64,000 nt of DNA from Mycobacterium paraterrae (GTDB lineage: Bacteria > Actinomycetota > Actinomycetes > Mycobacteriales > Mycobacteriaceae). The notes under the pieces are model-generated. The model worked only from the letters and a program-made list of their open reading frames with translations, was not told the origin of the DNA and ran no database searches. This document shows, one piece after another, positions 1-8,345 of the stretch. Position numbers and translations under genes: made by a program. The stretch's first letter is position 1. Every line of letters begins with the position of its first letter. Location: contig NZ_CP092488.2 of assembly GCF_022430545.2 (NCBI RefSeq), positions 5,394,001-5,458,000 of the forward strand. The letters run 5' to 3'.

Positions 1-2219
1 GCGACGTGGTGATCGCTGCGCTGCGGTCCGGCAACGTGGTGCTGATGATCCAGCCGCCGCGCGGATTCGGCGAGAACCCCGTGGCGATTTACCACGACCC
101 CGACATGGCGGTCAGCCACCACTACCTGGCCGCGTACCGCTGGCTCGAGCACGGCTTCGGGGCCCACGCGGTGGTCCACCTCGGCAAGCACGGCTCGATG
201 GAATGGCTGCCCGGCAAGAACGCCGCGCTGTCGGCGGCGTGCGCCACCGACGCGGTGCTGGGGAACCTGCCGCTGATCTATCCGTTCCTGGTCAACGACC
301 CCGGTGAAGGCGCCCAAGCCAAGCGCCGCGCCCACGCCACGATCATCGACCACCTCATTCCGCCGATGGCGCGCGCCGAAAGCTACGGCGACATCGCCCG
401 ACTCGAGCAGCTGCTGGACGAATACGGCAACATCGCGGCGATGGACCCGGCCAAGCTGCCGGCGATCCGCGGCGAGATCTGGAATCTGATGCGTGCCGCC
501 GAGATGCACCGCGATCTCGGGCTCGACGACCGTCCCGACGACGAGGAGTTCGACGACTTCCTGCTCCACGTCGACGGGTGGCTGTGCGAGATCAAGGACG
601 CCCAGATTCGCGACGGTCTGCATGTCCTCGGTGAAGCGCCGACCGGCGAGGCGCGAGTCAATCTGGTGCTTGCCATCCTTCGGGCCGCGCAGGTGTGGGG
701 CGGTAAGGACCACGCCGTGCCGGGACTGCGCACCGCGCTCGGCCTCAAAGACGGCGCCGAGATTTCGGCCGTCGACGAGATCGAGAGCCGTGCCCGCGCG
801 TTGGTCGAAGCGATGGAGTCCGCCGGCTGGGACGTCGACGGTGTCGATGCCCTGCACGACGAGCCGGACGTACAAGCGTCATTGCGGTTCGCCGCCACCG
901 AGGTGGTGCCGCGGCTGTCAGGTACCGCGGGTGAGCTCGACGCGGTAATGCGCGCCCTGGCAGGCGGTTTCGTGCGGCCGGGGCCGTCGGGCTCGCCGCT
1001 GCGTGGCCTGGTGAACGTCTTGCCGACGGGCCGCAACTTCTACACCGTGGACCCGCGGGCGGTCCCGTCGCGGCTGGCCTGGGAGACGGGCCAGGCGATG
1101 GCCGAATCGCTGCTGCAGCGCTACCTCGACGACACCGGCAGCTACCCCGAATCAGTAGGCCTGTCGGTGTGGGGCACCAGCGCGATGCGCACCTCCGGTG
1201 ACGACATCGCCGAAGTGCTTGCCCTGCTGGGTGTTCGGCCGGACTGGGACGAGGCGTCGCGACGGGTCAGCCGACTGGAGATCGTCCCGCTCGACGAGCT
1301 CGGCCGCCCGCGCATCGACGTGACGATCCGCATCTCCGGTTTCTTCCGTGACGCTTTCCCCCACGTCGTGACGATGCTCGACGACGCGGTCCGGATGGTG
1401 GCGCTGCTCGACGAGCCGGATCAGGACAACTACGTGGCGGCCCACGCGCGAGCCGACCTCGCTCAACATGGTGACGAACGGCGCGCCACAACAAGGGTTT
1501 TCGGGTCTAAGCCGGGGTCGTACGGCGCGGGAATCCTGCAGCTGGTCGAAGCCGGCACGTGGCGCGACGACAAAGATCTGGCCGAGGTGTACACGGCTTG
1601 GGGCGGCTTCGCCTACGGTCGCGGACTGGACGGCGCCGCGGCCCCGGACGACATGCGCACGAACTACGCCCGAATCAAGGTGGCCGCCAAGAACATCGAC
1701 ACCCGCGAACACGACATCGTGGACAGCGACGACTACTTCCAGTACCACGGCGGCATGATTGCCACGATCCGCGCGTTGACCGGATCCGATCCCAAGGCGT
1801 ACGTGGGTGATTCGACGACGCCGGACGCGGTGCGTACTCGCACGTTGTCCGAGGAGACCGCTCGGGTGTTTCGTGCCCGGGTGGTCAACCCGCGGTGGAT
1901 CTCGGCGATGCGCAGGCACGGCTACAAGGGTGCGTTCGAACTCGCCGCGACCGTCGACTACCTGTTCGGCTTCGACGCAACCGCGGGCGTCGTGCACGAT
2001 TGGATGTACGAAAAGCTGGCCGAGTCCTACGTTCTGGACCCGCAGACCCGCGAATTCCTCGACCAGTCCAACCCGTGGGCGTTGCAGGGCATGGTCGAGC
2101 GTCTGCAGGAGGCCGCCGACCGCGGCCTGTGGGCCGACCCGTCCCCGGAAACTCTCGCCGCGTTGCGTCAGGCCTATCTGGAGGTCGAAGGCGACATCGA
2201 GGACCGTGCCGGTGCCTGA
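1..2219 (+). CDS. cobN: Cobaltochelatase large subunit CobN, 5' truncated by window edge
   Basis: CobN is the large subunit of the aerobic, ATP-dependent cobaltochelatase that inserts Co(II) into hydrogenobyrinic acid a,c-diamide. The reading frame is open from the first base, so the gene begins upstream. About 738 C-terminal residues of a protein that usually has about 1200 are present. Family-typical stretches are visible, for example HLGKHGSMEWLPGK near residues 59-72 and SVWGTSAMRTSGDD near 386-399. It ends in TGA at 2217-2219, overlapping the GTG start of cobF by 8 bases, so the two are probably translationally coupled. The ATPase partner is probably the ChlI/ChlD-like protein at 6326-8296. 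Identification is firm; only the true start is unseen. Confidence 0.96.
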   Translation, partial: DVVIAALRSGNVVLMIQPPRGFGENPVAIYHDPDMAVSHHYLAAYRWLEHGFGAHAVVHLGKHGSMEWLPGKNAALSAACATDAVLGNLPLIYPFLVNDPGEGAQAKRRAHATIIDHLIPPMARAESYGDIARLEQLLDEYGNIAAMDPAKLPAIRGEIWNLMRAAEMHRDLGLDDRPDDEEFDDFLLHVDGWLCEIKDAQIRDGLHVLGEAPTGEARVNLVLAILRAAQVWGGKDHAVPGLRTALGLKDGAEISAVDEIESRARALVEAMESAGWDVDGVDALHDEPDVQASLRFAATEVVPRLSGTAGELDAVMRALAGGFVRPGPSGSPLRGLVNVLPTGRNFYTVDPRAVPSRLAWETGQAMAESLLQRYLDDTGSYPESVGLSVWGTSAMRTSGDDIAEVLALLGVRPDWDEASRRVSRLEIVPLDELGRPRIDVTIRISGFFRDAFPHVVTMLDDAVRMVALLDEPDQDNYVAAHARADLAQHGDERRATTRVFGSKPGSYGAGILQLVEAGTWRDDKDLAEVYTAWGGFAYGRGLDGAAAPDDMRTNYARIKVAAKNIDTREHDIVDSDDYFQYHGGMIATIRALTGSDPKAYVGDSTTPDAVRTRTLSEETARVFRARVVNPRWISAMRRHGYKGAFELAATVDYLFGFDATAGVVHDWMYEKLAESYVLDPQTREFLDQSNPWALQGMVERLQEAADRGLWADPSPETLAALRQAYLEVEGDIEDRAGA

Positions 2220-2970
2220 CACCGTCCGGGTGCGCATCCTGGGAGTCGGCATGGGGCCCCAGCACGTCACGCCCGAAGTGGCCGAAGCGCTGCGCTCGGT
2301 CGACTATGTGGTCGCCGCCTTCAAAGGTCCCGACGACGAACTCCTGGCCCTGCGTTGGGAAATCATCGAGGCGTACACCGACGGCTCGGTCGACGTCGTG
2401 GCGGTGCAGGATCCGCAGCGGGACCGTTCGATCGGGCTGACTGATCAGGGGTATCAGCGGGCAGTGGGCGATTGGCATGACGCCCGCGCCGAGGCCTACG
2501 CCGACGTGCTACGCCGGCGCGGTGGCACCGCGGCATTTCTGGTTTTCGGCGACCCGTCGTTGTACGACTCGACGATCCGTGTCGTCGAGAAAATCCAGAA
2601 GCTGGGTGTGTTAGTCGAATTCGACGTGCTGCCGGGGATCAGCGCGCCGCAGGTGCTGGCCGCGCGGCACCGCATCGTGTTGCACGAGGTGGGCCGCCCG
2701 GTGCACGTCACCACCGGCCGCCTGCTGCAGGAGGCGGTCGCCGCCGGGCAGGACAACATCGTCGCGATGCTGAACCCGCCGCCAGAGCGGCTGGATCTGA
2801 CCGGTCTGGACGACTGGTCGGTGTGGTGGGCGGCGAATCTCGGTGCCACCGGTGAGCGACTGGTCGCTGGGCGGCTCGGCGAGGTTGCGTCTCAAATTGC
2901 AGACGCGCGTTCGCAGGCCCGCGCAGAGGCCGGTTTCGTGATGGACATCTATCTGCTGCGACGGCGGTGA
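2212..2970 (+). CDS. cobF: Precorrin-6A synthase (deacetylating) CobF
   Basis: CobF is an S-adenosylmethionine-dependent methyltransferase of the aerobic cobalamin pathway. It methylates C-1 of precorrin-5 and releases the acetyl group to give precorrin-6A. The 252-residue product starts at a GTG inside the cobN stop region and shows the tetrapyrrole methylase layout: an N-terminal ILGVGMGPQHVT glycine-rich strand, FGDPSLYDSTIR near residue 104, and VLPGISAPQVLAAR near 141-154. Length fits the family. It overlaps cobN upstream and cobK downstream (TGA at 2968-2970 lies inside the cobK start). Tubercle bacilli are reported to have lost cobF, so its presence fits a non-tuberculous mycobacterium with a more complete route. 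Confidence 0.93.
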   Translation: MPDTVRVRILGVGMGPQHVTPEVAEALRSVDYVVAAFKGPDDELLALRWEIIEAYTDGSVDVVAVQDPQRDRSIGLTDQGYQRAVGDWHDARAEAYADVLRRRGGTAAFLVFGDPSLYDSTIRVVEKIQKLGVLVEFDVLPGISAPQVLAARHRIVLHEVGRPVHVTTGRLLQEAVAAGQDNIVAMLNPPPERLDLTGLDDWSVWWAANLGATGERLVAGRLGEVASQIADARSQARAEAGFVMDIYLLRRR

Positions 2971-3725
2971 TGACTCGCCGCGTGCTGCTGCTGGGCGGGA
3001 CGGCGGAGGCCCGCGCGCTGGCCGCCCGGTTGGTGGCCGACGGTGTCGACGTGACCAGCTCGCTCGCCGGCCGGGTCGCCCACCCACGACTCCCCGAGGG
3101 CAAGGTGCGCATCGGCGGGTTCGGCGGGGTCGACGGGTTGCGGGAGGCGTTGGCCGAATACGACGTGGTGGTCGACGCCACCCACCCGTTCTCGGCGACC
3201 ATGTCTGACAATGCCTTTCGCGCCTGTACCGCCGCGGCGGTGCCGCTGCTGCGGTTGCAACGCCCAGGATGGGCCGATCGAGCCACCGGGTCCTGGCACT
3301 GGGTCGGTTCGCACCAGCAGGCCGCCGATGCGGCGAGTCGACTGGGTAGTCGGCCGCTGCTGACCGTCGGCCGACAGCAACTGGCGGCGTTCGTAGCGGC
3401 GCTCGGCGAGCTGGCGGTGCTGGCACGGGTGGTGGACGAGCCGGATATCGCGATACCACCGGCGTGGCAGCTGATCCGCGATCGCGGACCCTACGCCCTG
3501 CCCGGCGAACTGGAGTTGCTGCGCGAGCACCGGGCGGATGTGTTGGTCACCAAGGACTCCGGCGGTGAATACACCTGGCCGAAGATGCAAGCCGCGGGTC
3601 AATTGGGCATCCCGGTCGTGATCGTGCGCCGGCCCGCGGTTCCCGCGGGGGTTCCAGTGGTCGCCGAGGTGGACGACGCGCTCGCTTGGCTGCGCGGCAA
3701 TCCACCGTGCCCAGAGAAGGTTTAG
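2967..3725 (+). CDS. cobK: Precorrin-6A reductase CobK
   Basis: CobK reduces precorrin-6A to dihydro-precorrin-6 (precorrin-6B) with NADPH. The N-terminus RRVLLLGGTAEARALAARL is the nucleotide-binding strand typical of CobK/CbiJ. DATHPFSATMSDNA near residues 71-84 is the family signature, and LVTKDSGGEYTWPKM near 193-207 is the conserved C-terminal active-site region. At 252 residues or one fewer the size is normal. Two in-frame starts are possible: GTG at 2967 and ATG at 2970. Both overlap the cobF stop, so coupling holds either way. It follows cobF directly, the enzyme that makes its substrate. The TenA-like gene begins 9 bases after its stop. Confidence 0.94.
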   Translation: MMTRRVLLLGGTAEARALAARLVADGVDVTSSLAGRVAHPRLPEGKVRIGGFGGVDGLREALAEYDVVVDATHPFSATMSDNAFRACTAAAVPLLRLQRPGWADRATGSWHWVGSHQQAADAASRLGSRPLLTVGRQQLAAFVAALGELAVLARVVDEPDIAIPPAWQLIRDRGPYALPGELELLREHRADVLVTKDSGGEYTWPKMQAAGQLGIPVVIVRRPAVPAGVPVVAEVDDALAWLRGNPPCPEKV

Positions 3726-3734
3726 CCTGGTCTG

Positions 3735-4364
3735 ATGGACTCTCTAGCCGAGTCGTTGTGGTCCCAGAACAGGGTCTTGGCGGAGACGGCGCTGAAGCAC
3801 CGCTTCATCCAAGGCATTGCTTCGGGTCAATTGCCCCGGGCCACGTTCGCACACTACGTGGGACAGGATGCCGCCTTTCTGGACGCGTTCTGCCGCGCAT
3901 ACGCCTTGGCACTCGCGAAGAGCCCGGACCGAGAAGGGCTGGCCGTGTTCCGGGAACTCCTTGACGCCGCAGCCGACGAACTCGATCTTCACCGCGGTTA
4001 TGCCGAACGTTGGAACGTCGACCTCCACCAAACGGCAGACCCGGCGACCACCGCGTACACCGATTTCCTCCTGGCGGTCGCCGAGCAGGAACCGGCTGGT
4101 CACATCGCGGCGGCAATGACTCCATGCATGCGTCTTTATGCCTACCTCGGCCAACAGCTGGTCGATCACATCAAGCCCGACAACCCTTTTCGCGAGTGGG
4201 TAGCGGCGTATTCGAACGCACCGTTCGAGGCGTTGGCCCGGCGTCTGGAGGGGCTGCTCGATCGGTACGGCGGCGAGCATGATCGCCTAGCCGCCCTGTA
4301 CCGTCGGGCGATGGAACTCGAATTGGCGTTCTTCGACAGCGCCTCACGTGGTCAGGGGCCGTGA
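3735..4364 (+). CDS. TenA/PqqC-family protein, probable aminopyrimidine aminohydrolase
   Basis: This 209-residue helical protein belongs to the TENA/THI-4 family, whose best-known members hydrolyse aminopyrimidines to salvage the thiamin pyrimidine. The TenA core is visible: FAHYVGQDAAFLDAF near residues 38-52 holds the conserved Tyr and Asp. Cys131, in TPCMRLYAYLG, sits where the catalytic cysteine of TenA_C enzymes lies. The acidic C-terminus (MELELAFFDSA) is also typical. It lies 9 bases after cobK and is the last gene of that plus-strand run, meeting cobB tail to tail. A thiamin-salvage enzyme inside B12 genes is unexpected. Thiamin salvage by co-transcription, or an unknown corrin-related substrate, are both possible; the second is only inference. 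Confidence 0.82.
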   Translation: MDSLAESLWSQNRVLAETALKHRFIQGIASGQLPRATFAHYVGQDAAFLDAFCRAYALALAKSPDREGLAVFRELLDAAADELDLHRGYAERWNVDLHQTADPATTAYTDFLLAVAEQEPAGHIAAAMTPCMRLYAYLGQQLVDHIKPDNPFREWVAAYSNAPFEALARRLEGLLDRYGGEHDRLAALYRRAMELELAFFDSASRGQGP

Positions 4365-4371
4365 CCGGCCG

Positions 4372-5718
4372 TCAAGCGCGGTGGACGGCCCGTGCGAATC
4401 CTTCTGCGAGAGCTGGGTATCCGGCCCAGTGGATGTGCAGGTAGGCCGCGTGCAGGGTGGGCGTGGCGAAACCTTCGAAACCTTTATCCAGTTTCCACGC
4501 CGGTTGACCGTCGAGCGCAGCGATGGTCGTGCGGTGGAATTCGTGGCCGGTGACGTGCCGACCGGCTTCGGCAAGCAGCGAATCGGTTGCGCTGACGGCG
4601 GTTCGGTAACCCAAGGTCAGTCGCGGCGTCATCACCGCGTCGGTGGGCACGGCGCCAACCATCGGTGTGCCGTCCAGCGAGCGGCACAGGTAGAGCAATC
4701 CGGCGCACTCGGCAACCGTCGGAACGCCCGCGTCGATGGCGGACCGCAATTCACCCATCAGGCAACGGTTCTCGGCCAGCTCGGCGGCATGGACCTCCGG
4801 GAAGCCGCCACCGAGATAGATCCCGGCCGTGCCGCCGGGCAGGCCCGCGTCGGCGAGTGGGTCGAATTCCACGACGTCGCATCCGGCGGCGCGCAGCAAG
4901 TCCTCGGTCTCGGCGTAGCGGAACGTGAAGGCCCGCCCACCGGCCACCGCGACCACGGGCCTGGCCTCCGACGGTGGCTGGATTTCCTGCGAGGGATCCC
5001 ACGGCGTCTCGGGTAGAGGCTCCGTTTTTCGCGCGAGATCGAGGATTGCGTCGATATCCACATGCGCGGCAATCGTTTCCGCCATCCGCCCGATGGTCTG
5101 TTCCGATTCAGCGCGCTCGGCGGCCGGGACCAGACCCAGATGCCGTGACGGCGTCACGATGCCCTCATTGCGGGGAAGGACGCCGAGTACCGGAATGCCG
5201 AGCGGGATCAGGGCGTCGCGAACCTCGTCGGCGTGCCGCGCGCTGCCCGCCTTGTTCAGGATCACGCCCGCAATGTGAACCGACGGGTCGAACGACGCGA
5301 GCCCGGAGATCGCCGCGGCGTGCGTCCGCGACGCGTGTGAGATGTCGACCACCAGCAGCACCGGCGTTCTGGTCAGCGCGGCAACGTGGGCGGTCGACGC
5401 TTCGCCGGCGGTCCCGAGTCGCCCGTCGAAAAGTCCCATCACGCCTTCGATTACGGCGATGTCAGCTGCTCGCGCACCGTGCAGCAGCAGCGGAACGATG
5501 CGTTGCGCACCGACCAGGAAGGGATCGAGGTTGCGGCCCGGGCGGCCGGTCGCCATGGCGTGGTAGCCGGGGTCGATGAAGTCGGGCCCAACTTTGTGCC
5601 CCGATACCGCCAGTCCCCGTCCGGCCAGAGCGGCCATCAATCCGGTTGCCACCGTGGTCTTTCCGTGCCCGGATGCGGGCGCGGCGACCACGATACGCGC
5701 AAGCTCGGTAGCTACCAC
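4372..5718 (-). CDS. cobB: Hydrogenobyrinic acid a,c-diamide synthase CobB
   Basis: CobB is the glutamine-dependent amidotransferase that amidates the a and c side chains of hydrogenobyrinic acid. The 448-residue protein has an N-terminal dethiobiotin-synthetase-like ATPase domain with P-loop ASGHGKTT near residues 13-20. A C-terminal class I glutaminase-like domain follows, with nucleophile Cys in PTVAECAGLLYL and a His in YLHIHWAG near the end. The GTG start at 5718 was chosen because it gives VVATELARIVVAAP, the normal N-terminus, and overlaps the cobO stop by 7 bases. It is the last gene of the chlID-cobO-cobB run. The TenA gene ends 7 bases away on the other strand. Confidence 0.95.
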   Translation of the reverse strand: MVATELARIVVAAPASGHGKTTVATGLMAALAGRGLAVSGHKVGPDFIDPGYHAMATGRPGRNLDPFLVGAQRIVPLLLHGARAADIAVIEGVMGLFDGRLGTAGEASTAHVAALTRTPVLLVVDISHASRTHAAAISGLASFDPSVHIAGVILNKAGSARHADEVRDALIPLGIPVLGVLPRNEGIVTPSRHLGLVPAAERAESEQTIGRMAETIAAHVDIDAILDLARKTEPLPETPWDPSQEIQPPSEARPVVAVAGGRAFTFRYAETEDLLRAAGCDVVEFDPLADAGLPGGTAGIYLGGGFPEVHAAELAENRCLMGELRSAIDAGVPTVAECAGLLYLCRSLDGTPMVGAVPTDAVMTPRLTLGYRTAVSATDSLLAEAGRHVTGHEFHRTTIAALDGQPAWKLDKGFEGFATPTLHAAYLHIHWAGYPALAEGFARAVHRA

Positions 5719-6326
5719 TCGATGCCTCGCTGGCCCTTCTGACCGGCGTCCATCGGGTGCTTCACGTTGGTCATCTCGGTCACCAGGTCGGCGATCTCGA
5801 GTAGCCGCGGATCGGCGTTGCGACCGGTGATCACCACATGCTGGTGGCCCGGGCGGTTGACGAGAGTATCGACGACGTCGCCGATGTCCACCCAGCCCCA
5901 CGTGATGGGGTAAGTGAATTCGTCGAGCACATAGAGGTCGTGGGATTCGGCGCCGAGTCGGCGCTTGATTTCGGCCCAGCCCGCCGCGGCCTCCCGCGCG
6001 TGGTCGACTTCGGTGCCGGCCTTGCGACTCCACGACCAGCCGGACCCCATCTTGTGCCACTCGACCGGACCGCCCTCGCCGGTCTCGGCGTGCAGCGCGC
6101 CCAATCGCTCGAGGACGGTCTGCTCGCCGATGCGCCACTTGGCCGACTTGACGAACTGGAAGACCCCGATGCGGAAGCCTTGATTCCAGCCTCGCAGCGC
6201 CAAGCCGAAGGCCGCGGTGGACTTTCCCTTCCCTTCGCCGGTATGCACCATGAGCAGTGGGCGGTTGCGGCGTTGCCGGGTCGTCAGCTTGTCGTCGGGT
6301 ACTACCGACACCTGACCCTGCGGCAT
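5712..6326 (-). CDS. cobO: Corrinoid (cob(I)yrinic acid a,c-diamide) adenosyltransferase CobO
   Basis: CobO moves the adenosyl group of ATP to the cobalt of cob(I)yrinic acid a,c-diamide. The 204-residue product carries the CobA/CobO ATP-binding loop HTGEGKGKST near residues 28-37, then GLALRGWNQGFRIGVFQFVK. It also has the family motifs VLDEFTYP near 131-138 and VVITGRNADPRLLEIADLVTEM near 162-183. Length matches the family. ATG at 6326 overlaps the TGA of the upstream chelatase ATPase gene (TGATG), so the two are coupled. The gene order ATPase-cobO-cobB is also that of Rv2850c-Rv2849c-Rv2848c in M. tuberculosis. Confidence 0.96.
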   Translation of the reverse strand: MPQGQVSVVPDDKLTTRQRRNRPLLMVHTGEGKGKSTAAFGLALRGWNQGFRIGVFQFVKSAKWRIGEQTVLERLGALHAETGEGGPVEWHKMGSGWSWSRKAGTEVDHAREAAAGWAEIKRRLGAESHDLYVLDEFTYPITWGWVDIGDVVDTLVNRPGHQHVVITGRNADPRLLEIADLVTEMTNVKHPMDAGQKGQRGIEW

Positions 6327-8296
6327 CAGGCCGCGCCCGCAGCGGTGGCACCGCGGACGATGTCGGCCAGCGCCTGGGCGTTCACCTGACCGAGCGGGAC
6401 GTGCTCGGCGTTCAGATGCTGCGCCAGGGTGACGGCCAAACCCATTCGCATACGCCCACTTTCACAGTCCACGACGATGCTGGACACCTCCTCGTTGGCC
6501 AACAACGCCGCGGCCCGGTGAGCCCGCCCGACGGGATCGGCGCCCATGGTCGCGCGACCGTCGGTGACCACCACGAGCAGCGGCCGTCGGCTGGGGTCAC
6601 GCAGCCGCTCCCGTCGCACCACCTCGGCCGCCTTGAGTAACCCCTCGGCAAGCGGTGTTCGGCCGCCGGCCGGCAGTCCGTCCAACCGCTTGGCCGCGAT
6701 GTCGACCGAACCCGTCGGCGGAAGTGCGATGTCGGCGGCCTGATCCCTGAACGTGACGACACCGACCCGGTCGCGCCGCCGATAGGCATCCAGAAGCAGT
6801 GACAAAATCGCGGTCTTCACCTGACGCATCCGTTCCCGGGCCGCCATCGACCCCGAGGTGTCGACGGCGAATATCACCAGGTTCGCTTCCCGTCCCTCAC
6901 GCACGGCGCCACGCAGATCCTTCGCCTGCAACAACATTCGCCCACCTGTGCGGCCGCGCGCGACCTGGTGCGGCGCGGCCGTGCGAACGGTCTCGACCAG
7001 ATGGATGCCCGACTCGGACAGCGGGCTGGCTCCGGTGCGCCGGCCCGTCGTCGTGCGGGCGCGGCTCCGACGCCCGGCGTGCCCGTCCCCCACCCCGCGC
7101 ACCGTGAATAGTTTCGTCCGATATGGCTCACCGGCGCCGACCGGCGGCGCAGGTGTCGAATCCTGCTGCGCACCGGCGCTGTGAGGTTCGGGTGCGTGTT
7201 GTCCCCCGCCGGGATCGTCGGGATCGGTGTCGGGATCCGGTCCGCCGTCGGTATCGGGCGGCAGCAGCTCGTCGAGTTCCTCGTCGGAGAGCCCGGGAGC
7301 ATCGAACGGGTTGCGCCGGCGACGATGCGGCAGGGCCAGCTTCGCAGCGGCGCGCAGGTCGTCGATGTTCGGGTGTTTGCGGTCGTGCCATGCGGCGTGG
7401 GCGGCGGCGGCGCGGGCGATCACGATATCGGCACGCATGCCGTCGACGCCCGCCGCCGCGCACACTTCGGCGATCTGGAGCAGCGCCGCATCGGTGAGCT
7501 GGATGTGAACCAGGGTGGACTGCGCACGCTGGATCCGATTGCGCAGCCGTTGTTCGGCATTCGCGTATCGGGCGCGGAAAGCCTGCGGATCGGCGTCGAA
7601 CTGCAGCCGCCGACGTACCACTTCGGCGCGCCGGGCGGGGTCGCGCGGCGCGGCGACCTCGGCGGTGAGCCCAAAGCGGTCAAGCAGCTGCGGCCGCAAC
7701 TCGCCCTCTTCGGGATTCATCGTGCCGACGAGCACGAACCGTGCCGCGTGAGTGACCGAGATACCGTCGCGCTCCACGGTGACGGTGCCCATTGCGGCCG
7801 CGTCGAGCAACAGGTCGACCAGGTGGTCGTGCAGGAGATTGACCTCGTCGACGTAGAGGATTCCGCGGTGGGCGTTGGCCAGCAGGCCAGGTTCGAAGTG
7901 GACGGCGCCTTCGCCGAGCGCTTGTTTGAGGTCGATCGATCCGGCCACCCGGTCTTCGGTGGCTCCGACGGGAAGTTCGACCAGTCGCACCGGCCGGGTC
8001 TGCACCGGCGCGTCGGGACCGAACGGCCCGTCCGGAGAGGTCGCGTTCGGCTGTGCGGGGTCGGTGGAGAATCGGTCGCCGGCGATGACGTCGATGGGCG
8101 GCAAGATCTGGATCAGCGCGCGAACCAGCGTCGATTTCGCGGTGCCCTTCTCGCCGCGCACCAGCACGCCGCCGATGCCGGGATCGATGACGCTGAGAAT
8201 CAGCGCCAGCGCCATGTCGTCGAGCCCACCGGGGGCGTCGGGGTCGCCGCCGACGACGGCGGGAAACGGGTACAGCTGATCAGCAGTGGGCATCAT
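6326..8296 (-). CDS. ChlI/ChlD-type chelatase ATPase (AAA+ plus VWA), probable CobN partner
   Basis: A 656-residue fusion of an AAA+ ATPase and a von Willebrand A domain, resembling magnesium chelatase subunits I and D joined in one chain. Walker A is GEKGTAKST near residues 48-56, Walker B is ILYVDEVNLL near 145-154, and the arginine-finger region follows. A Pro/Asp-rich acidic linker (DTDGGPDPDTDPDDPGGG) leads to a VWA domain with the metal-site motif DTSGSM near 470. The M. tuberculosis counterpart is Rv2850c. No chlorophyll pathway exists here, so the likely job is to power cobalt insertion by CobN in place of a CobS/CobT pair (inference). Start is ATG 8296 or 8293; cobL starts divergently only about 50 bases away. 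Confidence 0.9.
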   Translation of the reverse strand: MMPTADQLYPFPAVVGGDPDAPGGLDDMALALILSVIDPGIGGVLVRGEKGTAKSTLVRALIQILPPIDVIAGDRFSTDPAQPNATSPDGPFGPDAPVQTRPVRLVELPVGATEDRVAGSIDLKQALGEGAVHFEPGLLANAHRGILYVDEVNLLHDHLVDLLLDAAAMGTVTVERDGISVTHAARFVLVGTMNPEEGELRPQLLDRFGLTAEVAAPRDPARRAEVVRRRLQFDADPQAFRARYANAEQRLRNRIQRAQSTLVHIQLTDAALLQIAEVCAAAGVDGMRADIVIARAAAAHAAWHDRKHPNIDDLRAAAKLALPHRRRRNPFDAPGLSDEELDELLPPDTDGGPDPDTDPDDPGGGQHAPEPHSAGAQQDSTPAPPVGAGEPYRTKLFTVRGVGDGHAGRRSRARTTTGRRTGASPLSESGIHLVETVRTAAPHQVARGRTGGRMLLQAKDLRGAVREGREANLVIFAVDTSGSMAARERMRQVKTAILSLLLDAYRRRDRVGVVTFRDQAADIALPPTGSVDIAAKRLDGLPAGGRTPLAEGLLKAAEVVRRERLRDPSRRPLLVVVTDGRATMGADPVGRAHRAAALLANEEVSSIVVDCESGRMRMGLAVTLAQHLNAEHVPLGQVNAQALADIVRGATAAGAA

Positions 8297-8345
8297 TACG
8301 CCTGTTCGCAGGGTGCGTCGCGGGCATTACGCTAGCATCGCCGCC

